From Actinomycetota bacterium (lineage in GTDB: Bacteria; Actinomycetota; Actinomycetes; S36-B12): DNA of 37,974 bases. Positions 25,171-32,914 of this stretch are shown here, piece by piece. Numbering within the stretch: the first letter of the stretch is position 1; each line of letters begins with the position of its first letter. Where the stretch lies: assembly GCA_030681835.1 (NCBI GenBank), contig JAUXRN010000098.1, forward strand, positions 1 through 37,974. Reading direction: 5' to 3'. The position numbers and the translations under genes are program-made. The notes under the pieces were generated by a model that did no database searches, was not told the origin of the DNA, and was given only the letters and a program-made list of their open reading frames with translations.

Positions 25171-26550
25171 CTATTGCGCGTCCTCGCCGGAAGCCGCGCC
25201 ACCGAAGTCCGGCAGCGCGGCCGCGTCGAGCCCCAGCGCCTGCGCCTGCGCTTGCGCCTGGGCCAGGCCGGCAGCCCGGTTCATCTCCTCGTCCAGGGCA
25301 GCGAGGTCCACGCTGGCCCCGTCAGTGTCGACGACCGTGGCCGACTCAAGCACCACGGCGAGGGCCTTCGCCCGCCGGATGTCCTGGATCGCCATGGACA
25401 CCTGGCCGGACTCGACCAGCGCCTGGGCGAACGCATCCGGGCTCATGCCGTAGCGCGGGGCCTGCTGCATGAGCCACGCGGACAGCTCGGTCTCGCCGAC
25501 CGCGACCTGCTCGGCCTCGGCCACCTTGTCCAGGACGAACTGGCTCTTCAGGGAATCGCGGGCCTGCTGCTCGACTTCGGCGCGATGCTCGTCGCCGCTG
25601 TCGTGGCCGTCCTCGAAGTGCGCCTCGACCTCGGCCGCGATGACACCCTCAGGCAGCGGGATGTCGACGGCGGCCAGGAGGACCTCGAGCACGTTGTTGC
25701 GAGCCTCGGCGCCCTGCTCCATGCGCTTCACCCGCTCCAGCCGCTCGGCCAGGTCAGCCCGGAGTTCGTCGATGGTGTCGAATTCCGATGCCAGCTGGGC
25801 GAAGGAATCGTCGATGGGCGGCAGTTCGCGCTCGCGCACCGCCGTGACCGTGGCCGTGACGGTCAGCGGGATGCCGGCCCAGTCGCCATTCTCGGGAGTG
25901 AAGTCGAACACCCGCACGTCGCCCTTGGCGGCACCGACGACTGCCTCGTCGAAGCCGGGGAGCATGCCATCGGTGCCGAGCTCGTACGACAGCGCGGTGC
26001 CGGACAGGTCCTCCAGCGCGTCGCCCTCGGGCGTGGCGCCGGCGATGTCGACGAGCAGCACGTCGCCGAGGGCCGCAGGGCGGTCGACGTCGTTGAGGGT
26101 CGCGAAGCGGGAGGCCAGCGACTCGACCTGCTGGTCGATGTCGGCATCCGACGGCACGGCCGGGGCGACCGTGACGGTCAGCGACGAGTAGTCGGGCAGG
26201 TCGAACTCAGGGCGTACGTCGACCTCGGCCGTGAAGGCGAGCGGCTGGCCGTCGACGAGCTCGGTCACGTCGACCTCGGGGCGGCCCACGGGCACCAGGC
26301 CGTGCTCCTTGACCGCGTCGTCGTATGCCTTGGGCAGCGCGTCGTTGACGGCCTCCTCCAGCACGGCGCCGCGGCCGAAGCGCTGCTCGATGACGCGTGC
26401 AGGCACCTTGCCCTTGCGGAACCCGGGGATGTTGACGCTCTTGGCGATGCGGCCGTAGGCAGCGTCCATGCTCGGCTTCAATTCGTCGAAGGGGACCTCG
26501 ACGGTCAGCTTGACCCGAGTCGGGGACAGGGTCTCGACATCGCTCTTCAC
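25171..26550 (-). CDS. tig: Trigger factor (ribosome-associated chaperone and prolyl isomerase)
   Basis: A 459-residue protein. The N-terminal ribosome-binding domain holds the signature GFRKGKVP at residues 43-50. An FKBP-type PPIase domain (about 155-240, GDVLLVDIAG...FTPENGDWAGIPLTV) and a helical C-terminal chaperone domain follow. The tail is Ala/Gln-rich (AQAQAQAQALG) with an acidic end. I start at GTG 26550 (VKSDVETLSP), with GGAG seven bases upstream; the very long ORF upstream in the same frame runs through the opposite-strand chrA gene. It heads the operon with orf62, clpP1 and clpP2. Candidate -10: TAGGCT at 26647-26642. Confidence 0.95.
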   Translation of the reverse strand: MKSDVETLSPTRVKLTVEVPFDELKPSMDAAYGRIAKSVNIPGFRKGKVPARVIEQRFGRGAVLEEAVNDALPKAYDDAVKEHGLVPVGRPEVDVTELVDGQPLAFTAEVDVRPEFDLPDYSSLTVTVAPAVPSDADIDQQVESLASRFATLNDVDRPAALGDVLLVDIAGATPEGDALEDLSGTALSYELGTDGMLPGFDEAVVGAAKGDVRVFDFTPENGDWAGIPLTVTATVTAVRERELPPIDDSFAQLASEFDTIDELRADLAERLERVKRMEQGAEARNNVLEVLLAAVDIPLPEGVIAAEVEAHFEDGHDSGDEHRAEVEQQARDSLKSQFVLDKVAEAEQVAVGETELSAWLMQQAPRYGMSPDAFAQALVESGQVSMAIQDIRRAKALAVVLESATVVDTDGASVDLAALDEEMNRAAGLAQAQAQAQALGLDAAALPDFGGAASGEDAQ

Positions 26551-26622
26551 GGTGGATCTCCAGGCGCTAGACGAACCCGGCTCTGGCGTTCCAGCGCCGG
26601 GCTGAGGGACGGCACGCGTCCC

Positions 26623-26647
26623 GCCCCGTGGGGGCTGGCCAAGCCTA
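26623..26647 (-). promoter_or_regulatory. tig promoter candidate and leader hairpin
   Basis: On the minus strand TAGGCT (26647-26642) is a -10 candidate. The hairpin GCCCC-CAC-GGGGC (26635-26623) lies at the expected 5' end of a leader of about 85 bases. Confidence 0.35.
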
Positions 26648-26700
26648 CTTGAGCCATGGCAGCCGGCTGCAGCGGCGCAGTCCGAGGGCCCGAGGCTGGC

Positions 26701-26706
26701 TACGCT
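26701..26706 (+). promoter_or_regulatory. -10 box of a leaderless transcript (chrA)
   Basis: TACGCT is followed by exactly six bases and ATG 26713. This is the same arrangement, with the same hexamer, as before the lhgO-like gene. Confidence 0.6.
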
Positions 26707-26712
26707 GCCCCG

Positions 26713-28077
26713 ATGGCGCCCGCGTCCATGCCGAGCCACGGAATTTCCCTGTCCGGCGCAACCCGGGTCTGGGCCTACATCGGGCTGAACAGCTTCGGCG
26801 GCCCGGCCGGGCAGATCTCGGTCATGCACCGCGAGCTCGTCGAGACCCGCCACTGGATCAGCGAGCGCAGATTCCTGCACGCGCTGAACTACTGCATGGT
26901 GCTGCCCGGACCCGAGGCGCAGCAGCTCGCCACCTACGTCGGCTGGCTCATGCACGGGGTGCGCGGCGGCGTGATCGCCGGCTCGCTGTTCGTGATCCCG
27001 GGCTTCGTCGCGATGCTCGCGCTGTCCATCGGGTACGCCGTCCTCGGCGAGGTGCCGCTCGTGTCGGGCCTGCTGTTCGGCCTGCAGGCCGCGGTGGTCG
27101 CGATCGTCGTGCAGGCCGCCATCCGCATCGGCCGCCGCACGCTGCGCAGCCCCGCCCTCGTCCTGGTTGCGACGTGCTCGTTCCTGGCGATCGCGCTCGT
27201 CAACGTCCCCTTTCCGGCGATCATCGCCGTCGCCGGGCTGTTCGGCTGGCTGGCCGGGCGCGTGAGACCGCGCTGGCTGCCTCTGGGCGGCCGGCCGGAC
27301 GAGCCCCGCTCCGAGCGGCCAGCCCTGCTGGCAGACGACGAACGCGTTGATCGGGCCACGGCCTTGCGCGCGTTCAGGGCAGCCCTGGTCGCGCTGGCGC
27401 TGTGGCTGGTGCCCGTACTGGCGCTGGCCCTGGCTCTGGGGACGGAGCACGTGCTGACGCAGGAAGCGTTCCTGTTCTCCAAGGCGGCCGTGGTCACGTT
27501 CGGCGGCGCCTACGCCGTGCTCGGATACGTGGCGCAGCAGGCGGTCGACCGTTACGGGTGGGTGACCCCGCAGGACATGATGGTCGGGCTGGGCCTGGCC
27601 GAGACGACACCGGGCCCGCTCATCATGGTCGTGCAGTTCGTCGGCTTCCTCGCTGCCTACAACAACCCGGGCGACCTCCCGCCCGTCGTGGCGGGGGTGC
27701 TCGGGTCCGTCGTCACGGTCTGGGTCACGTTCGTGCCGTGCTTCCTGTTCATCTTCCTCGGTGCCCCGTTCGTCGAGCGGTTGCGCGACAACGACGCCCT
27801 GCGGCACGCCCTCACGGCCGTCGGCGCGGCCGTGACCGGCGTCGTCCTCGACCTCGCCCTGTGGTTCGCGATGAACACGGTCTTCGGCTCGGTCCAGGAC
27901 CGTTCGTATGGCCCGTTCGTCGTGCCGGTACCCGACCTGTCCTCGATCCAGTGGGCATCTGTCGGGCTGTCTGTGCTCGCAGCCGTGCTGGTGTTCCGGT
28001 TCCGGCTCGGCACGCTGAAGGTGCTCGCGGTCATCGCGGGCCTCGGCGCGGCGCTCGCCGTAGCCGGAGTCACGTAG
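26713..28077 (+). CDS. chrA: ChrA-family chromate/anion transporter
   Basis: A 454-residue inner-membrane protein of the CHR superfamily with the two-domain (long) layout. The N-terminal copy starts with YIGLNSFGGPAGQISVMHRE and LNYCMVLPGPEAQQLATYVG. The second copy, after a charged loop (about 190-230), starts with VVTFGGAYAVLGYVAQQAVD and has LGLAETTPGPLIMVVQFVGF. FGGP/FGGA and the PGP motifs are CHR signatures. It is thought to export chromate by proton antiport, but homologues without known substrate are common. I choose ATG 26713 over ATG 26656 because of the TACGCT box six bases upstream and because the extra residues look random. It is divergent from tig and does not belong to that operon. 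Confidence 0.88.
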   Translation: MAPASMPSHGISLSGATRVWAYIGLNSFGGPAGQISVMHRELVETRHWISERRFLHALNYCMVLPGPEAQQLATYVGWLMHGVRGGVIAGSLFVIPGFVAMLALSIGYAVLGEVPLVSGLLFGLQAAVVAIVVQAAIRIGRRTLRSPALVLVATCSFLAIALVNVPFPAIIAVAGLFGWLAGRVRPRWLPLGGRPDEPRSERPALLADDERVDRATALRAFRAALVALALWLVPVLALALALGTEHVLTQEAFLFSKAAVVTFGGAYAVLGYVAQQAVDRYGWVTPQDMMVGLGLAETTPGPLIMVVQFVGFLAAYNNPGDLPPVVAGVLGSVVTVWVTFVPCFLFIFLGAPFVERLRDNDALRHALTAVGAAVTGVVLDLALWFAMNTVFGSVQDRSYGPFVVPVPDLSSIQWASVGLSVLAAVLVFRFRLGTLKVLAVIAGLGAALAVAGVT

Positions 28078-28110
28078 ACCCGGAATCAATGGGAGGAGTC
28101 GGTCGTGCTG

Positions 28111-28186
28111 TGGTCGGGGCGGGGAGACTCGAACTCCCGATCTCCTGCTCCCAAAGCAGGCGCGCTAGCCACTACGCTACGCCCCG
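28111..28186 (-). tRNA. tRNA-Pro (anticodon UGG)
   Basis: The minus strand folds as a 76-base tRNA with encoded CCA. Acceptor arms are CGGGGCG and CGCCCCG, and the D arm is GCGT...GCGC. The anticodon stem CCTGC/GCAGG carries the loop TTTGGGA (anticodon TGG), and the T arm is GGGAG-TTCGAGT-CTCCC. It reads proline CCA/CCG codons. It ends 33 bases from the chrA stop, head-on. Confidence 0.95.
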
Positions 28187-28300
28187 CGTCGGCGCCGGGC
28201 CGAGTCTAGACGGCCGGCCGGCTCCCGCTCACCGCCGCCCGCCACGTCCATGTACCGGCCTCGACCGGGCGCCGGTGGGACCATTCTCGGGAGGGGCACG

Positions 28301-28948
28301 ATGCGGGAGGTGGCTGCCATGTTCGCTGACCGCGCAGACGCCGGCCGGCGGCTGGCCGCCCTGCTCCCCCGCGATCCGCAGCCGCCACCTGTCGTCCTCG
28401 CCCTTCCGCGGGGCGGCGTGCCAGTGGCCGTCCCCGTGGCCGATGCCTGCGGTGGCGAATGGGACGTGCTGGTCGTGCGCAAGCTGGGCGCCCCCGGCAA
28501 CCCGGAGTACGCCATCGGTGCCGTCGGAGAAGGCGGGGTGCGCGTGGTGGACGAGGACTCCGTGCGCAGCATGCGCGTCAGCGATCAGGCCCTGTCCGCG
28601 CTGGTGGCGGCGCAGGAGGAGGAGCTCCGGCGCAGGGTCGTGGCCTACCGGGGTTCCCGCCCGGCGGTGTCGGTCACCGGCCGGCCCGTGGTCATCGTCG
28701 ATGACGGGATGGCCACCGGGTCGAGCATGGCCGTGGCCGTGCAGGTGGCCCGTCAACTCGGTGCCTCCCGGGTGACAGTGGCCGTGCCGGTCGGGTCGTG
28801 GCAGGCCGTCGCCATGCTGCGCGGACTGGCCGACGAGGTCGTGTGCGCGGACGTCCCTGAGTCGTTCATGGCCGTCGGCGTGCACTACGACGACTTCACC
28901 CAGGTCGACGACATGGCCGTAGTGAGCGCATTGGCGGAAAGGCCGTAA
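28301..28948 (+). CDS. Phosphoribosyltransferase-family protein
   Basis: A 215-residue protein of the PRTase type I fold. The PRPP-binding loop is VVIVDDGMATGSSM (130-143). LALPRGGVPVAVPVA (33-47) and VVRKLGAPGNPEYAIGAVGE (58-77) are the signatures of the stand-alone 'predicted phosphoribosyltransferase' group often found with dienelactone hydrolase or stress genes. The exact substrate is unknown; salvage of a purine is not supported by any base-specific motif. I choose ATG 28301, since GGGAGG precedes it by six bases; ATG 28250 upstream has no such site. Its TAA overlaps the -10 box of the next gene. Confidence 0.82.
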   Translation: MREVAAMFADRADAGRRLAALLPRDPQPPPVVLALPRGGVPVAVPVADACGGEWDVLVVRKLGAPGNPEYAIGAVGEGGVRVVDEDSVRSMRVSDQALSALVAAQEEELRRRVVAYRGSRPAVSVTGRPVVIVDDGMATGSSMAVAVQVARQLGASRVTVAVPVGSWQAVAMLRGLADEVVCADVPESFMAVGVHYDDFTQVDDMAVVSALAERP

Positions 28949-28951
28949 CGT
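28946..28951 (+). promoter_or_regulatory. -10 box of a near-leaderless transcript (L,D-transpeptidase)
   Basis: TAACGT overlaps the TAA stop of the phosphoribosyltransferase gene and stands seven bases before ATG 28959. A GTG at 28950 in the same frame would lie inside this box, so ATG is preferred. Confidence 0.5.
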
Positions 28952-28958
28952 GGCCCCC

Positions 28959-29795
28959 ATGAGAGTCAGGATCGCAACCGTGTCGACGGCGATGTGTGCC
29001 GCCCTCGTGCTGGTCGCCCTCCCCGGCCTGCCGGCCACGGCCGACGATGCCACCCCGAGCCCGTCCGCATCGGCGACGCCCACGCCGACCCCGAGCCCGT
29101 CCGTGCCCACGACACCGACACCCGATCCCACGACGCCGACACCCGATCCCACGACGCCGGCCACGCCCGCCGTGGAGCTGCCCCGGCGCGAGCTGCCGCT
29201 CAAGGCCGGCCACTTCGGCCACCTGGTCGACGTCGCGCAGCAGCGGCTGACCTGGCTGGGCTATGACATCTACGAGGGCAACCTCGAGAACCAGCGGTTC
29301 GGCGAGTCGACGAAGTCCGCAGTGCGCGCCTTCCAGGTCAAGTTCTTCCTCCCGGCGACCGGCAAGGTCGACCGCAAGACGTGGAACCGGCTCCGCAAGC
29401 TGGCCAACCCGATCGGCATCCTGCCTCGCTCATGCACCTCGGTGGCCGTCGCGCTGTGCTTGGACAAGACCGCCAAGCTGCTGCGGTACGTCGTCGATGG
29501 GAAGGTCAAGCTCACGACCGACATCCGGTTCGGACTTCCCGGGATGGACACCCGCGAGGGCACCTTCCGCGTCTACTGGAAGAGCCGCAACCACACGTCC
29601 AGCCTGTACCGGTCCTGGATGCCGTTCGCGATGTTCTTCAGCGGCGGGCAGGCCGTGCACTACTCCCCGTACTTCGACCGCGACGGATACAACGGCGGCT
29701 CCCACGGCTGCGTGGGGATCCGCGACATCGGGCTGGCCGAGTGGCTGTTCGACCGGGTGCCCACCGGGTCCCGGGTGTACATCTACCGCTCCTAG
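28959..29795 (+). CDS. Secreted L,D-transpeptidase with peptidoglycan-binding domain
   Basis: A 278-residue exported protein. The signal peptide (1-28, core ALVLVALPGLPA, cleavage near ATA-DD) is followed by a Pro/Thr linker (30-72) with PTPDPTT repeats, a PG_binding_1 domain (about 85-150, VDVAQQRLTWLGYD...TKSAVRAFQ) and a YkuD catalytic domain (about 160-278). The active-site pattern is HY...SHGCVGI with His234, His249 and Cys251. Such enzymes form 3-3 cross-links in peptidoglycan or attach proteins to it. It is transcribed alone and its stop shares CTAG with the opposite efeU stop. Confidence 0.88.
   Translation: MRVRIATVSTAMCAALVLVALPGLPATADDATPSPSASATPTPTPSPSVPTTPTPDPTTPTPDPTTPATPAVELPRRELPLKAGHFGHLVDVAQQRLTWLGYDIYEGNLENQRFGESTKSAVRAFQVKFFLPATGKVDRKTWNRLRKLANPIGILPRSCTSVAVALCLDKTAKLLRYVVDGKVKLTTDIRFGLPGMDTREGTFRVYWKSRNHTSSLYRSWMPFAMFFSGGQAVHYSPYFDRDGYNGGSHGCVGIRDIGLAEWLFDRVPTGSRVYIYRS
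29117..29158. repeat. Two exact 21-base tandem copies in the transpeptidase linker
   Basis: Units 29117-29137 and 29138-29158 are identical (GACACCCGATCCCACGACGCC is split here as GACACCCGATCC + CACGACGCC). They encode repeated Thr-Pro-Asp-Pro-Thr-Thr-Pro in the wall-spanning linker. The length keeps the frame. Confidence 0.85.
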
Positions 29796-30604
29796 CGCCC
29801 GGGACGTCGGCGGGCGACCCAGAAGAACAGGATCAGCGTCGGGACGACGTAGGCCAGCCACACGACCACTTCGAGCCAGGTCATCACGGGCCGGATGTTG
29901 ACCAGGCCGCGCACGAGCGTCGCGACCACGCCGTCGGGCGCAAAGGTGCCGCTGACGTCGAACGCGACGTTGTCCTCCCCCGGCAGCCAGCCCAGTTCCT
30001 GGAACTCGTGCACCGCATACCGCAGGACGCCACCCGCCACGATCACCAGCGCGGCGCCGGTCCACAGGAACAGCCGGCCCACGTTGAGGCGCACGGCGCC
30101 CTTGTAGACCAGAACCCCGATGACGACGGCCGTCGCGAGGCCGAGCAGGGCTCCGAGGAATGCCGAGGCGGCTCCGTCGGTGGCTCGCGCCCCGGCCCAT
30201 AGGAACAATGCGGTCTCGACTCCCTCGCGGGCCACGGCGACGAAGGCGACGAAGGCGATGGCCACCGATCCGGAGGCGAGGGCCTTGTCGAGCTCGCCGT
30301 GCAGGTGGTCCTTGATGAACCTGGCCCGTGCCGCCATCCAGAAGATCATCCAGGTGATCAGCCCGACCGCGATGAGCGACATGATCCCGGCGAACGCCTC
30401 GGCCGCGCGCTCGCTCAGGGACTCGTCGACGACGACGAGCACAGCTCCCACGGCGATCGAGACCACGACGGCGGCGGCCACCCCGGTCCAGATCCGCCGG
30501 ACCCCCCACTGGTTGCCGGACCGGACCATGTAGGCGATGAGGATGGCGACGATCAGGGCCGCCTCGAGCCCCTCGCGCAGGCCGATGAGGTAGTTGCTGA
30601 ACAC
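29792..30604 (-). CDS. efeU: Iron permease EfeU (FTR1/OFeT family)
   Basis: A 270-residue inner-membrane protein with about seven helices. Two iron-ligand motifs are present: LREGLEA (residues 9-15) and AREGVETALFLW (125-136), both in the R/E-E-G-x-E form that moves ferric iron. It is the EfeU part of the EfeUOB system, yet neither efeO nor the peroxidase efeB is near, so they are lost, elsewhere, or replaced. Start at GTG 30604, with GGGAG eight bases upstream. A probable IdeR box lies 43 bases before the start. The stop codons of this gene and of the L,D-transpeptidase overlap in the palindrome CTAG. Confidence 0.9.
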   Translation of the reverse strand: MFSNYLIGLREGLEAALIVAILIAYMVRSGNQWGVRRIWTGVAAAVVVSIAVGAVLVVVDESLSERAAEAFAGIMSLIAVGLITWMIFWMAARARFIKDHLHGELDKALASGSVAIAFVAFVAVAREGVETALFLWAGARATDGAASAFLGALLGLATAVVIGVLVYKGAVRLNVGRLFLWTGAALVIVAGGVLRYAVHEFQELGWLPGEDNVAFDVSGTFAPDGVVATLVRGLVNIRPVMTWLEVVVWLAYVVPTLILFFWVARRRPGR

Positions 30605-30646
30605 GCAGGGCTCCCGGACGGTCAGGCCCGGGACGATCCGGGGTAC

Positions 30647-30665
30647 TTAGGTGAGCCTAAGTTAG
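30647..30665. promoter_or_regulatory. IdeR/DtxR iron box upstream of efeU
   Basis: TTAGGTGAGCCTAAGTTAG matches 15 of 19 positions of the DtxR/IdeR consensus TTAGGTTAGCCTAACCTAA, with the central AGCCTAA intact. It sits 43-61 bases upstream of the efeU start and 43 bases upstream of the divergent DUF1801 start, so iron-dependent repression of efeU is likely. Confidence 0.75.
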
Positions 30666-30694
30666 CATTCCCTTATCAGTGTTGGCGAACCGCT

Positions 30695-30700
30695 TATGCT
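30695..30700 (+). promoter_or_regulatory. -10 box of a near-leaderless transcript (DUF1801 gene)
   Basis: TATGCT stands seven bases before ATG 30708. An in-frame ATG at 30696 would lie inside this box, so 30708 is taken as the start. Confidence 0.5.
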
Positions 30701-30707
30701 GGATCGC

Positions 30708-31193
30708 ATGCGCAGCGAGGCCACCACCGTCGACGAGTACCTGGCCAGCCTCCCCGAGGACCGGCGCGCGGCGATGACCGCCGTCAGGGACGTCATCCTG
30801 GCGAACCTGCCCACGGGAATCGTCGAGACGATGAACTGGGGGATGATCACCTACGAGGTCCCCCTGTCGGTCGTCCCCGACACCTACAACGGACAGCCGC
30901 TGGCCTTCGCCGCGCTCGCGTCCCAGAAGCAGTACATGTCGGTCTACCTCATGGCCATCTATACCAGCGACGCATGGCGCGAGACCTTCGAGACCGAGTA
31001 CCGCGCATCCGGCAAGCGCCTGGACATGGGCAAGTCGTGCGTGCGCTTCAAGCGGCTCGACGACCTCCCGCTCGACCTCGTCGGACGGGCGATCAAGGTC
31101 TGCACCATGGAGGAGTACATCGAGGCGTACGACCACTCCATGTCCCTGCGCAAGAACAAGCAGACGCGCTCCGTCACGACCGACGGCCCATGA
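30708..31193 (+). CDS. DUF1801 (YdhG-like) domain protein
   Basis: A 161-residue cytoplasmic protein of the SCP2-like DUF1801 family. Recognisable parts are TVDEYLASLPEDRRAAMTAV near the N-terminus, VETMNWGMITYEVP in the centre, LMAIYTS and the C-terminal DMGKSCVRFKRLDDLPLDL followed by a Lys/Arg-rich end. The function of the family is not established; small basic-ligand or nucleotide binding has been guessed. The stop overlaps the start of the methyltransferase gene (ATGA). The iron box lies between this gene and efeU, but its -10 box is further away, so iron control here is uncertain. Confidence 0.78.
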   Translation: MRSEATTVDEYLASLPEDRRAAMTAVRDVILANLPTGIVETMNWGMITYEVPLSVVPDTYNGQPLAFAALASQKQYMSVYLMAIYTSDAWRETFETEYRASGKRLDMGKSCVRFKRLDDLPLDLVGRAIKVCTMEEYIEAYDHSMSLRKNKQTRSVTTDGP

Positions 31194-31807
31194 CGCTCGA
31201 CGATCGCGCCCTGCGCGTCGCGCTCGCGGCCAAGGGCTTCATGCCCGAGGACGAAGGGCTCGTGCTGCACCGTGCCGGCCAGGCGGCCGGGGCGGTCGGG
31301 GCACTCCTGGAGGTCGGCTCCTACTGCGGCAAGTCCGCGGTGTACCTCGGCACGGCGGCCCGTTCCGCTGGCACGGTCCTGTTCACGGTCGATCATCATC
31401 ACGGTTCCGAGGAGAACCAGGCCGGGTGGGAGCACCACGACCCCGACGTCGTCGACCTCGCCACGGGGCGCATCGACACCCTGCCCTTCCTGCGCCGCAC
31501 CATCGAGGACGCCGGCCTGGAGGACTGCGTCGTCACCGTCGTGGGTGAATCGGTCACTGTCGCCCGCTACTGGGGCACGGACCTCGGCCTGCTGTTCATC
31601 GACGGCGGCCACGCCCTCGACGTTGCCATGGCCGACTACCTGGCGTGGTGCCCGTTCGTCATGCAGGGCGGGCTGCTGGCGATCCACGACGTGTTCGAGG
31701 ACCCGGCCGCCGGCGGGCAGGCGCCGTTCGAGGTGTGGCAGCGGGCCGTGGCCGACGGCTTCCGGCCGATGTCCACCACGGGCAGCCTGCGCATCCTGCA
31801 GCGCTGA
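31190..31807 (+). CDS. Class I SAM-dependent methyltransferase (Methyltransf_24-like)
   Basis: A 205-residue enzyme with the SAM-binding motif I as LLEVGSYCGKSAVYLG (residues about 38-53), motif II strand VLFTVDHHHGS, and LLFIDGGHALDVAMADY, the hallmark of the Methyltransf_24/cephalosporin hydroxylase-like group. IHDVFEDP follows, a metal-binding-type segment of the same group. Acceptor unknown. ATG overlaps the DUF1801 stop, so both are one operon. It converges on the alpha/alpha-toroid gene with 36 bases between. Confidence 0.78.
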   Translation: MTLDDRALRVALAAKGFMPEDEGLVLHRAGQAAGAVGALLEVGSYCGKSAVYLGTAARSAGTVLFTVDHHHGSEENQAGWEHHDPDVVDLATGRIDTLPFLRRTIEDAGLEDCVVTVVGESVTVARYWGTDLGLLFIDGGHALDVAMADYLAWCPFVMQGGLLAIHDVFEDPAAGGQAPFEVWQRAVADGFRPMSTTGSLRILQR

Positions 31808-31843
31808 CCCGAGCCCCCCTGCCGCCGACACCAGCACCTCGCG

Positions 31844-32914
31844 TCAGAAAGCGGCCGCCGGATTGACCCCTGCTGCTGGTGTCGGCGTGGCGGCGAGGCC
31901 CACCGGCAGGTGCTCGCCGCGGAAGAAGCCCGCGGTCGGCCCGTCGCCGTCCAGCGCGTGCGCAGCCAGCACGACGGCGGCTGAGTTCCACGTCGGCTGG
32001 TCGTGGGTGAAGTACTGGCCGGGCCGGCCGAACCGCTCGCCCTCGAAGTTCATGCCGCACCAGTACGAGCCGTCGTCGTGGCGCAGGAACTGCACCCAGC
32101 CGAACAGTTCGCGGGCGCGCGCGGACTCGCCAATGGCGTCGAGGGACATCACCAGCTCGCACGTCTCCGCAGCGGTGATCCACGGACGGTCCGACACGCA
32201 GCGCACGCCGAGGCCGTCGACGACGAACGTGGACCAGCCCTCGTCGATCCGGGCGAGCGCGGCCTCCCCGCGCAGCACGCCGCCCAGGATCGGGTAGTAC
32301 CAGTCCATCGCCCACCGCGACTTGTCGAGGAACGCGTGCGGACGGTGCTCGATGGCGACGGCCAGCGCCCCCACGGCGAGTTCCCAGTCCGGGCGCTCCT
32401 CCCCCACGCGGTTCGCGACGGCGAGGGCGCAGCGCAGGCTGTGGTGCACGCTGGACGACCCGGTGAGCAGCGCGCCGTCGGCCGGGTCGTCGGCCCGCCA
32501 CGCGATCTCGCCGGTGGGCGCCTGGTAGGCCAGGACGTACTCGACGAGGGCCTCCACCATCGGCCACGCTGCACGCAGGAAGGCGTCATCACCGGTGGAC
32601 AGGAAGTGGTGCCAGACCCCCGCCGCAACGTAGGCGGTGACGTTGGTGTCCAGCGTCGGGTCGGTGACCTCGGCGCCGGTGTAGTACGAATGCCAGCCGC
32701 CCGCCGGCAACTGGTGGCGAGCCAGCCACGCATAGGCCCGGGCCGCCTCCACGTGCCGTCCGCCGACGTCAAGGGCCATGGCCGCCTCGACCATGTTCCA
32801 CGGATCGGCCTTGCCGCCCGGTACCCAAGCGATCCGGCCGTCGGCGGCCTGGACCCAGGCGATCGCCTCCACGGTCGCGCGCAGTTCGCGGGCGGTCAGG
32901 CATCCCGCGCTCAC
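31844..32914 (-). CDS. Alpha/alpha-toroid protein, prenyltransferase/glycoside-hydrolase-like
   Basis: A 356-residue protein made of repeated helical hairpins, with WVQAADGRIAWVPGGKADPW, HQLPAGGWHSYYTG and FLRHDDGSYWCGMNF (QxxDG-G-W-like repeats). These resemble the squalene-cyclase/prenyltransferase toroid, and automatic annotation would often call it 'prenyltransferase'. The aromatic DGSYW and GEIAW repeats would suit a six-hairpin glycosidase equally well. No signal peptide. GTG 32914 overlaps the methyltransferase stop (GTGA), so it belongs to the glycosyltransferase-methyltransferase operon, which favours a role in making or trimming a glycolipid or glycan. Confidence 0.6.
   Translation of the reverse strand: MSAGCLTARELRATVEAIAWVQAADGRIAWVPGGKADPWNMVEAAMALDVGGRHVEAARAYAWLARHQLPAGGWHSYYTGAEVTDPTLDTNVTAYVAAGVWHHFLSTGDDAFLRAAWPMVEALVEYVLAYQAPTGEIAWRADDPADGALLTGSSSVHHSLRCALAVANRVGEERPDWELAVGALAVAIEHRPHAFLDKSRWAMDWYYPILGGVLRGEAALARIDEGWSTFVVDGLGVRCVSDRPWITAAETCELVMSLDAIGESARARELFGWVQFLRHDDGSYWCGMNFEGERFGRPGQYFTHDQPTWNSAAVVLAAHALDGDGPTAGFFRGEHLPVGLAATPTPAAGVNPAAAF

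Noticed and set aside
24640-26652. 670-codon open frame on the plus strand opposite tig and clpP1
   Set aside because: Antisense shadow; low-complexity Arg/Asp/Val/Leu sequence, and it runs through three convincing minus-strand genes.
25171-28089. Reading the full 972-codon frame as a giant trigger factor
   Set aside because: The upstream part runs antisense through chrA, while trigger factor proper begins at GTG 26550 with a ribosome-binding site.
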